Source of the DNA: Pseudomonas sp. PICF141
GTDB lineage: Bacteria > Pseudomonadota > Gammaproteobacteria > Pseudomonadales > Pseudomonadaceae
Length of the DNA: 39,149 bases
Direction: 5' to 3'
Assembly: GCF_002286815.1 (NCBI RefSeq)
Contig: NZ_MUNM01000085.1
Span: forward strand, 1 to 39,149
Made by a program: the position numbers and the translations under genes. Position 1 is the first letter of the stretch; every line of letters starts with the position of its first letter. This document shows positions 23,013 to 31,270 of this stretch, one piece after another. The notes below the pieces were generated by a model. It saw only the letters and a program-made list of their open reading frames with translations. It had not been told where the DNA came from and searched no databases.

Positions 23013-23872
23013 CGATAGCGCAGGCTGAAACCCAGCCCGGCAGATTGACCTTGCTCCAGCAAACGCAACCCGGGCCGCCCCGGCAAGTGATGGGCGTTGA
23101 CCGGATGGCTCACCGGTTCGATACAGAAAAACTCCAGGCCTGCGGGGCAGTAAAGCAGGTAGTAGTCGCTGCCGGTGGCCTGGCATTCCAGTTCATAACC
23201 CAGCTCGGGTTGCTGGATCAGGCAGTGGCCGTCCCAGGCGCAAAAGCCGTTGTCCACCAGTGTTTCGGGTAATGCCCGGGGCTGGCTGAAGTCCCATTCC
23301 TCAGGAATCGAACTGAGCCGGGTCGACAGTTTTGCGCCGTCGCACAACCAGACCTGTCGCGCCTGCGCCTGCAACTGAGTGCCAGCAGTGCGCGGGAAAT
23401 AAGGGTGCAAACCGAGCCCATGCCAGGCGGGGTGTTCAGCCAGATGGGTGACCTGCAAATCAATGCTCAGCTTGCCCTCGCTTAGATGGAAACGTTGCCT
23501 TGCGCGATAAGCGAAGGGCGTGGTGCTATCGAGTTGCAGGACGATTTCATTGCAGGTGTGGGAGACGATCTGCCACGGCTGTTGCCAGGCGCTGCCATGG
23601 ATCGGCAGCGGATCGCTGAGGCTGTTGGGCGTCAGCGCGAGCCAGCCATTGGGGCATTCGAAACCGCTTTCGGCGATGCGGTTCGACCATGGCGCCAAGG
23701 GATAACAGGCGAGTTTGCCGGGCAGGCCGGTGTTCAAGGCGTGCAGGTCAGTGTGGCGCAACAGCGCCTGGCCGGTGCTGCGTACCGTCCAGTTGACGAT
23801 GCTCGCACCGAGTTCGGGGGCGAGGGTGAGGCGGGTGAGTTCGTCTTCCAGTTCGAGGGTGTTGAGGGTCAT
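22997..23872 (-). CDS. Aldose 1-epimerase family protein
   Basis: A 291-residue cytoplasmic protein of the galactose mutarotase-like fold. Landmarks: SNRIAESGFECPNG (substrate Arg), PIHGSAWQQPW, HPAWHGLGLHPYFPR (catalytic His) and LEFFCIEPVSHPVNAHH (catalytic Glu). It would interconvert anomers of a sugar or uronate. As the last gene of the uronate cluster it probably supplies the anomer used by uronate dehydrogenase. It is separated from the TRAP permease gene by a palindromic repeat, so it may be expressed less. Its end overlaps the convergent ercS end by 16 nt. This overlap is the boundary between the two catabolic blocks. Confidence 0.85.
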   Translation of the reverse strand: MTLNTLELEDELTRLTLAPELGASIVNWTVRSTGQALLRHTDLHALNTGLPGKLACYPLAPWSNRIAESGFECPNGWLALTPNSLSDPLPIHGSAWQQPWQIVSHTCNEIVLQLDSTTPFAYRARQRFHLSEGKLSIDLQVTHLAEHPAWHGLGLHPYFPRTAGTQLQAQARQVWLCDGAKLSTRLSSIPEEWDFSQPRALPETLVDNGFCAWDGHCLIQQPELGYELECQATGSDYYLLYCPAGLEFFCIEPVSHPVNAHHLPGRPGLRLLEQGQSAGLGFSLRYRYVNS

Positions 23873-23898
23873 GATTTTCGCCCTGCGTTGAATGGTTG

Positions 23899-24002
23899 AA
23901 AAGATCGCAGCCTGCGGCAGCTCCTACATTGGAATTGCGCACACCCGTGAAATATCGGAGGAACACAAATTCTGTAGGAGCTGCCGAAGGCTGCGATCTT
24001 TT
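23899..24002. repeat. Type C palindromic repeat
   Basis: AAAAGATCGCAGCCT plus GCGGCAGCTCCTACA at the left is the inverse of TGTAGGAGCTGCCGAAGG plus CTGCGATCTTTT at the right, with about 45 bp between. This is another REP-class element common in Pseudomonas, between the aldose epimerase and DctM genes. The U-rich ends allow terminator function in both directions. Confidence 0.9.
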
Positions 24003-24006
24003 GAGG

Positions 24007-25287
24007 TCACAACACCAAATGCGGCAACCACAGCGAAATGGCGGGAATGTAGGTCACGGCCATCAGTACCAGAAACAGCACGCCGTAGAACGGCAGCAGC
24101 GCTTTCACGGTGCTTTCGATGCTGACCTTGCCCACCGCTGAGCCGACAAACAGTACCGCGCCCACCGGCGGCGTGATCAAGCCGATCCCCAGGTTCACCA
24201 GCATGATCATGCCGAACTGCACCGGGTCCACGCCAATGCCCAGAATCACCGGCATCAGAATCGGCGTGAGGATCAGGATCAGTGGCGCCATGTCCATCAC
24301 CGTGCCGAGCAACAGCAGCATCACGTTGATGCACATCAGAATCACGTAACGGTTGTCCGACAGGGTCAGGAACATCGTGGTGATCTTCGCCGGGATCTGC
24401 ATCAGCGTCATGATATAGCCGAAGCTGGCGGCAAAACCGATCAGGATCATCACGATCGAGATCGTGCGCACCGTGCGGTGCATCAATTTGGGCAGCTCAC
24501 TCCACTTGTAGTCGCGGTAGATGAACATGGTGACGAAGAATGACCACAGCACCGCGATCGCCGCCGATTCGGTGGCAGTGAAGATGCCCGAGAGAATCCC
24601 GCCCAGAATGATGACCATCGCCATCATGCCCCACATCGCTTCGCCGCAGATTTTCAGCGCCTGCTTGAGGGGAATGACTTCGCCCTTGGGGTAGTTGCGC
24701 TTTCTGGCGAAAATCAGGCACAGCACCATCAGGCACGCGCTCATCATCAGGCCCGGCACTACGCCGGCCATGAACAGCGAAGCGATCGAAACGGTCCCGC
24801 CAGCGGCCAGCGAGTACAGCACTGAGTTATGGCTGGGTGGCGTCAGCAGGGCTTGCACTGAACCGCTGACTGTCACGGCGGTGGAGAAGTCCCGCGGATA
24901 GCCGCGACGTTCCATTTCCGGAATCAGCACCGAACCGACCGATGCCGTGTCCGCCACCGAAGAGCCGGAAATCGCCCCGAAGAAGGTCGAGGCCATGATG
25001 TTCACCAGCGACAAGCCGCCGCGCACGAACCCCACCAGCACCCCGGCAAATGCCACCAGCCTGCGGGACATGCCGCCCTCGGCCATGATCGCGCCGGCGA
25101 GCACGAAGAAAGGAATCGCCAGCAACGAGAATTTGTTCACGCCGCCCGCGACCTGAATCATCAGCGCTTGGAACGGAATGTCGATCCACCATGCACCGAT
25201 CAGGGCGGAAAGCCCCAGGGCGTAGGCGACCGGCATGCCGATCAGGATCAAAGCGATAAAACTGCCGAGCAGAATCAGAGCGTCCAT
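24007..25287 (-). CDS. TRAP transporter large permease, DctM
   Basis: A 426-residue inner-membrane protein with about 12 hydrophobic helices and standard DctM landmarks (GIPVAYALG-like start as LIGMPVAYALG, GAISGSSVADTASVG, PPSHNSVLY and the GIDPVxFG-type GVDPVQFGMIMLVNLGIGLITPP region). It forms the sodium-driven channel of a tripartite uronate transporter with the small permease and the binding protein. Start and the DctQ stop are adjacent (TAAATG). Confidence 0.92.
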   Translation of the reverse strand: MDALILLGSFIALILIGMPVAYALGLSALIGAWWIDIPFQALMIQVAGGVNKFSLLAIPFFVLAGAIMAEGGMSRRLVAFAGVLVGFVRGGLSLVNIMASTFFGAISGSSVADTASVGSVLIPEMERRGYPRDFSTAVTVSGSVQALLTPPSHNSVLYSLAAGGTVSIASLFMAGVVPGLMMSACLMVLCLIFARKRNYPKGEVIPLKQALKICGEAMWGMMAMVIILGGILSGIFTATESAAIAVLWSFFVTMFIYRDYKWSELPKLMHRTVRTISIVMILIGFAASFGYIMTLMQIPAKITTMFLTLSDNRYVILMCINVMLLLLGTVMDMAPLILILTPILMPVILGIGVDPVQFGMIMLVNLGIGLITPPVGAVLFVGSAVGKVSIESTVKALLPFYGVLFLVLMAVTYIPAISLWLPHLVL

Positions 25288-25815
25288 TTAGGCGGCACCT
25301 TCGCTTTCTTCAACCAGGTCGAAACGCACGACCCGACGGTTGCTCTGGTCACCGAGCAAGAGTTTTTCCAGCACAAAAATCAGCGTCAGCACACCGCCCA
25401 CGGGGATTGGCATGTAGGTGATGCCCACACGTAGGGTGGGCAAGGCGCTCATGAACTGGTTCCAGGTGGACATGCAGAGCTTGGTGCCCCAGATGGCCAT
25501 GAACAGGCAAATGGTCGCCATCAACAGTTGCGAAATGAGGCTCATGGTTTTGCGCAGTTCGGGGGCCATACGGTCGGTGAGCATGGCCACGGCCATGTGC
25601 GCACCGGCGCGATAACTGGCGGCGGCGCCGATGAAAGTGAAGACCATCATCAGCAAGATCGCGGTGGGCTCTGGCCAGCTGGAACCGGTGCCGAGGATGT
25701 AACGGGCGAAGACGCCCCAGGGAATGATCAGGGAGATCGCCAGGACCGACAGGCCGGCGACCCAGATGCAGGTCATGTAAATCCTGTCGTTGATGCGCAG
25801 TAGCAGATTCTTCAT
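25288..25815 (-). CDS. TRAP transporter small permease, DctQ
   Basis: A 175-residue protein with four predicted membrane helices (IYMTCIWVAGLSVLAISLII, then the FTFIGAAASYRAGAHMAVA region, LLMATICLFMAIWGT and VGGVLTLIFVLEKLL). Motif Ala-Arg-Tyr in FARYILGTGSSWPE is typical of DctQ. It joins the binding protein and large permease. It is separated from dctP by 76 nt holding a strong hairpin. It may be translated together with dctM. Confidence 0.9.
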   Translation of the reverse strand: MKNLLLRINDRIYMTCIWVAGLSVLAISLIIPWGVFARYILGTGSSWPEPTAILLMMVFTFIGAAASYRAGAHMAVAMLTDRMAPELRKTMSLISQLLMATICLFMAIWGTKLCMSTWNQFMSALPTLRVGITYMPIPVGGVLTLIFVLEKLLLGDQSNRRVVRFDLVEESEGAA

Positions 25816-25830
25816 CGGATTTCACCGTAA

Positions 25831-25868
25831 CCGGGCGCCGCTGACGATTCGCTCGTCAACGGTGCCGG
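25831..25868 (-). terminator. Hairpin between dctP and dctQ (attenuator or processing site)
   Basis: CCGGGCGCCG...TGACGA, loop TTCGC, then TCGTCA...CGGTGCCGG. The inner six pairs are perfect and the outer arm pairs with one bulge and one wobble. No strong U tract follows. Such hairpins after a binding-protein gene often stabilise the upstream message, giving more DctP than DctQM. Confidence 0.5.
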
Positions 25869-25891
25869 GCCTTTCATGAATACAGGGAGGG

Positions 25892-26875
25892 TTACTGAAC
25901 CGCTTCGATGCGCTTGATCAGGTCGGCGTAAGGTGCGCCGTATTTTTCCCGCACCGACGCCGTGGCTTCATGGAAAGGTTTTTTGTCGACGGTAATGAAC
26001 TCGACGCCGGCAGCCTTGAGTTTTTCTTCGCTGCTGGCCGACTTCGCATCCCACAGAATGCGTTCCTGGGCCTGTGCGGCTTTGGCGGCTTTCTTCACCA
26101 GCACTTGCTGGTCGGGGCTGAGTTTTTCCCAGGTGATTTTCGACATCACGATTGGCTCGGGCAGGATCAGGTGCCCGGTCAGGCTGTAGAACTTGGCGTT
26201 CTGGTAGTGGTTGTGTTCGAGCAGGGTCGGCGGGTTGTTTTCCGCGCCGTCGATGACCCCGGTCTGCAAGGCACTGAAGATCTCGCCGGTGTCCATCGCG
26301 ATGCCATTGCCGCCCATGGCATTGATGGTGTCGATGAACATCGGGTTGCCTTGCACGCGGATCTTCATGCCTTTGAGGTCGGCGAGGCTGCGTACCGGTT
26401 TCTTGGTGTAGATATTGCGCGTGCCGCCGTCCATCCAGGCCAGGGCGACCAGGTTGAATTCGGAGTGGGTGATCTTGTCGAGGATCTCGTCGCCAATCTC
26501 ACCGTCGATGACTTTGCGCATGTGCGCCTGGTCGCGGAACACGAACGGCATGTTGAACACGTTTACATCCGGCACCACCGGCCCGACGATGCCAAGGCTG
26601 ACCCGGGCCATCTGAATGGCGCCGACCTGAGCCTGTTCGATGACTTCTTTTTCCGAACCGAGCACACCGCCAGCGAACATCTTGAAAGTCAGCTTGCCGT
26701 TGCTGTCGGTGACCAGGGTTTTACCCAGCTGTTCTTCAGCGACCACGGTCGGGTAACCGGCGGGATGAATGTCGGCGAATTTGATTTCCAGCGCCTGGGC
26801 GGCGCTGCTGAGGGTGAAGCTGAGTGCTGCAGTAATGGGAAGTGCAGCGGCGAGCAAGGTGCGTTTGAAAGCCAT
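25892..26875 (-). CDS. TRAP transporter uronate-binding protein, DctP
   Basis: A 327-residue periplasmic protein with a signal peptide (1-28, ending SSAAQALE) and the DctP/SiaP fold: KFADIHPAGYPTVVAEEQLG, MKIRVQGNPMF with the conserved Arg that binds the substrate carboxylate, and AENNPPTLLEHNHYQNAKFY. Context (uronate dehydrogenase and lactonase next door) indicates glucuronate and galacturonate as ligands (inference). It lies 57 nt after the lactonase gene on the same strand. Confidence 0.9.
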   Translation of the reverse strand: MAFKRTLLAAALPITAALSFTLSSAAQALEIKFADIHPAGYPTVVAEEQLGKTLVTDSNGKLTFKMFAGGVLGSEKEVIEQAQVGAIQMARVSLGIVGPVVPDVNVFNMPFVFRDQAHMRKVIDGEIGDEILDKITHSEFNLVALAWMDGGTRNIYTKKPVRSLADLKGMKIRVQGNPMFIDTINAMGGNGIAMDTGEIFSALQTGVIDGAENNPPTLLEHNHYQNAKFYSLTGHLILPEPIVMSKITWEKLSPDQQVLVKKAAKAAQAQERILWDAKSASSEEKLKAAGVEFITVDKKPFHEATASVREKYGAPYADLIKRIEAVQ

Positions 26876-26932
26876 GGGTTGCGTCTCCAGTCTTGTTGTT
26901 TTTATTCAAGGCACAGCGATGCAGCAGAGGGT

Positions 26933-27826
26933 TTACGGCAATACGTTGAACACCGGTTCCGGCAAGCCTTTGGCGTCGGGGGCGAGGGCGAACACGCCGC
27001 CGGCCAGCGACTGTTCGTCATGGTCGTCAGCGGGGCGGATCGAGGTCACAAACAGGGTGTCGAGCTGGCTGCCACCGAAGGCGCACATGGTCGGTTTCTT
27101 CACCGGCACGGGAAGCGAACGATCCAGTCGGCCATCGGGGGTGAAGCGGTGAATCAGCCCGGCGTCGTTAGCGCAGATCCAATAGCAACCGTCGGCATCC
27201 ACTGCCGCGCCATCGGGGCGGCCAAGGAAGTGATGCATGTCGACGAACAGCCGACGGTTGGACGGCATGCCGCTGTCGATGTCGTAATCGAAGGCCCAGA
27301 TCTGCTGCACGTTCGGGTGTGAATCGGAGAGGTACATCGTCTTGCCGTCCGGGCTGAAAGCCAGGCCGTTGGGCACGATGAAACCGCTGAGCCAGGCATC
27401 GAACGGCCCGGCCTGTCCAGCGCTGTAGCGATAAAGCCTGCCGTCGGCGGCGTTGGCGCCCATGTCCAGCACCATGCTGCCGGCCCAGAAACGACCCTGA
27501 CGATCACAACGGCCATCGTTCAGGCGCATGCCGGGGCGGGCATGATCGACGGGGGCCAATAGTTCGCTGTCGAGGCTGCCATCGTTGTGCGGTTGCAGGT
27601 GAAAGAACCCGCTTTCCATGCCGGCGACCCAGCCACCCGCGCTGTGACGAGCGACACAGGCAAGCATTTGCGGGGCTTTCCAGGCATGAACATGCCCGCT
27701 GTCGGCGCTCCAGCGCTGGAGCCCGCCAGCTGGAATATCGACCCAGTACAGGGCGTTTTCCTCGGGGACCCACACCGGGCTTTCACCGACCGCATTGCGG
27801 GCATCGACAATCAATTCGGCTTGCAT
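26933..27826 (-). CDS. SMP-30/gluconolactonase-family lactonase
   Basis: A 297-residue cytoplasmic six-bladed propeller. The metal ligands are in GESPVW (Glu near 14), VPNGLAFSPDGK (Asn) and GRPDGAAVDADG (Asp). The LNDGRCDRQGRFWAG segment is diagnostic. It would hydrolyse the aldaro-lactone made by uronate dehydrogenase to the aldarate (galactarate or glucarate). It is followed by dctP and preceded by udh with a 42-nt gap, so it is in one operon. Confidence 0.9.
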   Translation of the reverse strand: MQAELIVDARNAVGESPVWVPEENALYWVDIPAGGLQRWSADSGHVHAWKAPQMLACVARHSAGGWVAGMESGFFHLQPHNDGSLDSELLAPVDHARPGMRLNDGRCDRQGRFWAGSMVLDMGANAADGRLYRYSAGQAGPFDAWLSGFIVPNGLAFSPDGKTMYLSDSHPNVQQIWAFDYDIDSGMPSNRRLFVDMHHFLGRPDGAAVDADGCYWICANDAGLIHRFTPDGRLDRSLPVPVKKPTMCAFGGSQLDTLFVTSIRPADDHDEQSLAGGVFALAPDAKGLPEPVFNVLP

Positions 27827-27868
27827 GGCAACGCATTCCCTTGGTTTGTTAGGGGGATTGGCGAGGGC

Positions 27869-28681
27869 TCAGTCGCCGAACGGCCCGGCCGCGACAAAGG
27901 CGCCACCCTGATAAACCCGGGCCGGATCATCCTCGGCAGGCATGGGTTGGGCTTCGATTTTTTCGCGGAAGACTTCGGACGTGTCCTGTGGCGCAAAAAC
28001 CAGGTGTGCGGCGAAACGGTTGTCCCACCAGATGGTCTTGTTGTCGGACATGCCGTACACCACGGTGTGGCCGACATTGGGGGTGTACAACGCGCGTTCG
28101 AGCAGTCGGGTCATGTCGTCGAAGCTCAGCCAGGTGCTCATCATTCGACGGTTCTGTGGTTCCGGGAACGAAGAGCCGATGCGGATGCTGACGGTTTCGA
28201 TGCCATAGCGATCGAAGTAGAAACTGGCCATGTCTTCGCCATAGGACTTGGACAAACCGTAATAGCCATCCGGGCGGCGAGGGGAGTGGGCGTCGAGGGT
28301 TTCGTCCTGCTTGTAAAAGCCGATGACGTGGTTGGAACTGGCGAAAATCACCCGCTTCACGCCGTGACGGCGGGCCGCTTCGTAGATATGGAACACGCCG
28401 CAGATGTTGGCGCCGAGAATCTCCTCGAACGGACGTTCTACCGACACGCCGCCGAAGTGCAGGATGGCGTCCACGCCTTCCACCAGTTGATGCACCGCTT
28501 GCTTGTCGGCAAGGTCGCAGGGCACGACTTCTTCGCGATCATCCATGGCTGGCGCCATGTCGGCGATATCCGACAGGCGGAGGACGTTGGCGTAAGGTCG
28601 CAGGCGCTCGCGCAGGACTTTACCGAGGCCACCGGCGGCACCGGTCAGGAGCAGGCGATTGAAGGGGGATGTGATCGTCAT
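27869..28681 (-). CDS. udh: NAD-dependent uronate dehydrogenase, Udh
   Basis: A 270-residue short-chain dehydrogenase of the extended type: NAD motif LLTGAAGGLGK (10-21), FASSNHVIGFY and catalytic Tyr141-x3-Lys145 in YYGLSKSYGE. Near-complete similarity in landmarks to Udh of P. putida and Agrobacterium, which oxidises D-galacturonate and D-glucuronate to the aldaro-lactones. It is the first enzyme gene of the minus-strand operon. Motif site U3 lies 43-60 nt upstream of the start. Confidence 0.93.
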   Translation of the reverse strand: MTITSPFNRLLLTGAAGGLGKVLRERLRPYANVLRLSDIADMAPAMDDREEVVPCDLADKQAVHQLVEGVDAILHFGGVSVERPFEEILGANICGVFHIYEAARRHGVKRVIFASSNHVIGFYKQDETLDAHSPRRPDGYYGLSKSYGEDMASFYFDRYGIETVSIRIGSSFPEPQNRRMMSTWLSFDDMTRLLERALYTPNVGHTVVYGMSDNKTIWWDNRFAAHLVFAPQDTSEVFREKIEAQPMPAEDDPARVYQGGAFVAAGPFGD

Positions 28682-28723
28682 GTAATTACCTGAACAGAAA
28701 ATTTATAGTTATTGGTTGTTGTA

Positions 28724-28741
28724 GGTTGTCGTATGACTTGG
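28724..28741 (-). promoter_or_regulatory. Operator-like motif upstream of udh (uronate site U3)
   Basis: AGGTTGTCGTATGACTTG on the plus strand reads CAAGTCATACGACAACCT on the minus strand. The same AAGT-YATACGAY core occurs at 30399-30419, and GTTATACG recurs at 30337-30356. Shape and size fit a GntR/FadR-type operator. No such regulator is encoded in the window. Confidence 0.45.
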
Positions 28742-28840
28742 TGGAATATTGTTGGGCTTTCCGGCGCTTGTCAACGCGACTTTGGTTGAAATTGACGGAG
28801 GGTCATGTTCATCCAGTGAGTGCATTTCGCGACACTCTTT

Positions 28841-28981
28841 TGTAGCAGCTGGCGAAGCCTGCGTTCGGCTGCGCAGCAGCCGTAAAATCAGGCACTGCGG
28901 TCCGTCAGACACACCGATGCATTCAGGGTTTGCGACTGCTTCGCAGCCGAACGCAGCCTCGCGAGCTCGACAGCTGCTACA
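28841..28981. repeat. Type D palindromic repeat
   Basis: TGTAGCAGCTGGCGAAGCCT plus GCGTTCGGCTGCG at the left is mirrored by CGCAGCCGAACGC and CGAGCTCGACAGCTGCTACA at the right. The loop region is about 60 bp. It lies between the porin stop and udh start, after which a further copy of the AACGCAGGCTTCGCG part abuts the porin stop codon. It probably separates porin from udh transcription. Confidence 0.9.
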
Positions 28982-29002
28982 GCTGAACGCAGGCTTCGCG
29001 CC

Positions 29003-30298
29003 TTACAACAACGAAATCGGGTAACTGATAAAGATGCGGTTCTCATCGAATTCATTGGTACTGAAATCGCGGCGGATGGTCGCGTTGCGCCATTTGACGT
29101 TGAGGTTCTTCAGCGCGCCGCTTTGCACGGTGTAGGCCAGTTCCGATTCACGGCCCCATTCCTTGCCATCGCTGATCGCCCCGGTGTGCACGTTATCGCC
29201 GCTGATGTAGCGGTTCATCAGCGTCAGGCCGGGAATGCCGAGGGCGACGAAGTTGTAGTCATGGCGCACCTGCCAGGAGCGTTCCCTGGCGTTGTCATAG
29301 CTGGCGTTGTAGCTGTCGTTGGCCAACGTGCCGCCGCTGGTGCCGTTGACGCGCATCCAGGCGCTGTCGCCGCTGAGTTTTTGCAGGCCGACATAAAAGG
29401 TATTGCCGCCGTATTTGGCCGAGAGCAAGGCAAACGCGGTTTTGTTGTCGAGGTCACCGGCCAGGGCGTTGCCGTCTTCCTTGCCGATGAAGTAACCGAG
29501 GTTGGCACCCAGGGTCCAGTCACCCAAAGGCTGGCTATGGCTCAGGTTGAAATACTGCTGCTGATAGATATCACTGAGTTCCGCGTACCAGACACCGACC
29601 TGAGTGCGCTTTTCATTGAACGCATATTCGCCGCCGCCAAAGTTGAAGCGGTCGGAGGTGAACGCGCCTCTGCCGTTCATCGACATATCTTCCATGCTCG
29701 CGTCATTGCGCGGGCTGTTGCCGCGGAACTGGCCGCCGTAGAGCGTCAGGCCGCTGAGTTCGGTGGAGGTGACCTGGCCGCCGCGAAAGGTTTGCGGCAG
29801 CGAGCGACCATCATCGGAGCGCAGGATCGGCAGCACCGGCATCCATTCCCCGACCTTCAATTCGGTTTTCGACACCTTGGCTTTCAGCGCCACGCCCAGA
29901 CGGCCGAAATTGTCCGCGGGGCGGCCGTCATCATGAATCGGCAACAACTGCGTACCGCCCGTACCCTTACCGCCGTCGAGCTTCTGCGAGTACAGACCGA
30001 GCACATCCACGCCGAAACCGACGGGGCCGGGGGTGAATCCGGATCTGGCGTCGAGGATGAAGTTTTGCGTCCACTCTTCAGCCTTGCCCTGGGCATTGTT
30101 CGGGTTGGTGAAGTTGCGATTGATGTAAGCGTTACGCAGGTTCAGCGTGGCCTTGGCGTCATCGACGAAACCTTCGGCCTGGCTAGTCATGGGCAGGACG
30201 AAGGCCAGGCTGCTGCAACCGATCAGGCTGAGCGTATGGCGACGGACGAAGGTGGGGCGAGGGGTGCTGGCGAAGGAATTGCGGGCGAGTCTGCTCAC
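29003..30298 (-). CDS. OprD-family outer-membrane porin
   Basis: A 431-residue porin starting with GTG, signal sequence about 1-41 (ending PMTSQA), then GFVDDAKATLNLRNAYINR, the typical OprD start, and the C-terminal ISYPISLL strand. Middle motifs such as GEWMPVLPILRSDDGRSLPQ and WQVRHDYNFVALGIPGLT fit the Occ family of specific porins for carboxylates and amino acids. Next to the TRAP and uronate genes it is likely the uronate entry channel (inference). Upstream lies operator-like motif U1. Confidence 0.9.
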   Translation of the reverse strand: MSRLARNSFASTPRPTFVRRHTLSLIGCSSLAFVLPMTSQAEGFVDDAKATLNLRNAYINRNFTNPNNAQGKAEEWTQNFILDARSGFTPGPVGFGVDVLGLYSQKLDGGKGTGGTQLLPIHDDGRPADNFGRLGVALKAKVSKTELKVGEWMPVLPILRSDDGRSLPQTFRGGQVTSTELSGLTLYGGQFRGNSPRNDASMEDMSMNGRGAFTSDRFNFGGGEYAFNEKRTQVGVWYAELSDIYQQQYFNLSHSQPLGDWTLGANLGYFIGKEDGNALAGDLDNKTAFALLSAKYGGNTFYVGLQKLSGDSAWMRVNGTSGGTLANDSYNASYDNARERSWQVRHDYNFVALGIPGLTLMNRYISGDNVHTGAISDGKEWGRESELAYTVQSGALKNLNVKWRNATIRRDFSTNEFDENRIFISYPISLL

Positions 30299-30336
30299 GA
30301 TAACGCTCCGTTGTTTTTTTGTTGTTTTTATTTTTT

Positions 30337-30356
30337 GTTATACGTCGTCGTACAAC
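30337..30356 (-). promoter_or_regulatory. Operator-like palindrome upstream of the porin (U1)
   Basis: GTTATACGTCGTCGTACAAC is a 20-bp imperfect palindrome (8 of 10 pairs match). It is 39 nt upstream of the porin GTG codon, where it could block the promoter. It resembles sites U2 and U3. Confidence 0.5.
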
Positions 30357-30398
30357 ATTGGCGGCGATTATTTGCGAGGCGTTGAGGGAATGTCAATC

Positions 30399-30419
30399 AC
30401 AAGTTATACGATGACTTGT
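30399..30419. promoter_or_regulatory. Operator-like palindrome between porin and TetR genes (U2)
   Basis: ACAAGT, T, AT, ACG, AT, G, ACTTGT: a 21-bp inverted repeat with all arm positions matched. It contains the GTTATACGA core shared with U1 and U3 and lies about 45 bp from U1. Together they could bind a dimer pair at the porin promoter. Confidence 0.5.
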
Positions 30420-30537
30420 CCCTTCAGCATTGACTGTCACCAAGCCGCAAGACGACCGTAGGAAGTTTCGTTTTCCCCTGTCGCCCCGATCCAGAGCGGA
30501 TGCTAGTCTTGAGCAACGCTGTTGTCAGGGAGCCCTC

Positions 30538-31158
30538 ATGGGCAATCACAAGATCGAGATTCGTCGCAGTAACGTCGAAAAAATTCTGCTGGGGGCCGAA
30601 AAAGTCTTTGCCGAAAAAGGTTTCGGCAGCACGGCCATGGCCGACATTGCTGCCGAAGTGCAATTGCCGCGCTCCAACCTGCATTACTACTTCAGCACCA
30701 AGAGCGAGCTGTACAGCGCGGTCTTGCTGGGTTTGCTGGAAGTGTGGAAGCAGGATGCCTTGTGCTTCGAGATGTTCGATGACCCGCGAGTGGTGCTCAG
30801 CAGTTACATCCGCGCCAAGATGAACCATTCCCGCAGCCGACCGTACGGCTCGAAAGTCTGGGCCAACGAAATCATCCACGGTGCGCCGACGCTGGGTGAG
30901 AAACTGGACGCCAGCCTGTACGACTGGGCCAAGATGAAAGAAGCGAAAATTCGCCAGTGGGTGGAGGACAAACGCATCCTGCCGGTGGAGCCTTCCTGCC
31001 TGCTGTACATGATCTGGGCCTCGACCCAGCATTACGCCGACTTTGATCACCAAGTGAATATTCTTAATGATCACCAGCCGCTGTCGGACTTGCAGTTCGA
31101 GCGGGCGGTGCAGACGGTGACCAGCGTGATCTTGCGGGGGATCGGGTTGGAGCCGTAA
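30538..31158 (+). CDS. TetR-family regulator, RutR-like (pyrimidine catabolism)
   Basis: A 206-residue repressor-type regulator. N-terminal helix-turn-helix about 25-65 (ADIAAEVQLPRSNLHYYFSTK), followed by a ligand domain containing LYMIWASTQHYADF, the segment nearly identical to that of E. coli RutR, the uracil-sensing regulator. It is therefore assigned to the adjacent pyrimidine pathway, not the uronate genes. ATG 30538 has AGGGAG at 30527-30532. An earlier in-frame start is less likely. It is convergent with preA across a type A repeat. Its DNA targets are not directly shown. Confidence 0.83.
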   Translation: MGNHKIEIRRSNVEKILLGAEKVFAEKGFGSTAMADIAAEVQLPRSNLHYYFSTKSELYSAVLLGLLEVWKQDALCFEMFDDPRVVLSSYIRAKMNHSRSRPYGSKVWANEIIHGAPTLGEKLDASLYDWAKMKEAKIRQWVEDKRILPVEPSCLLYMIWASTQHYADFDHQVNILNDHQPLSDLQFERAVQTVTSVILRGIGLEP

Positions 31159-31161
31159 CCA

Positions 31162-31268
31162 GATCGTTCCCACGCTCTGCGTGGGAATGCCTCAATGGAC
31201 GCTCTGCGTCCGCTCTTGGGACGCGGAGCGTCCCGGGCTGCATTCCCACGCGGAGCATGGGAACGATC
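31162..31268. repeat. Type A palindromic repeat, full length
   Basis: GATCGTTCCCACGCTCTGCG at the left and a GGGAACGATC right end, with inner arms GGACGCTCTGCGTCC and GGGACGCGGAGCGTCCC. It fills the whole gap between the convergent regulator and preA genes. Confidence 0.93.
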
Positions 31269-31270
31269 GG

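Noticed and set aside
25970..27322. 450-residue plus-strand open frame opposite dctP and the lactonase
   Set aside because: It crosses two genes with clear family motifs on the minus strand. The product has no domain and an antisense-like composition.
29123..30385. 420-residue plus-strand open frame opposite the porin
   Set aside because: The minus strand encodes a complete OprD-type porin with signal peptide and terminal strand.
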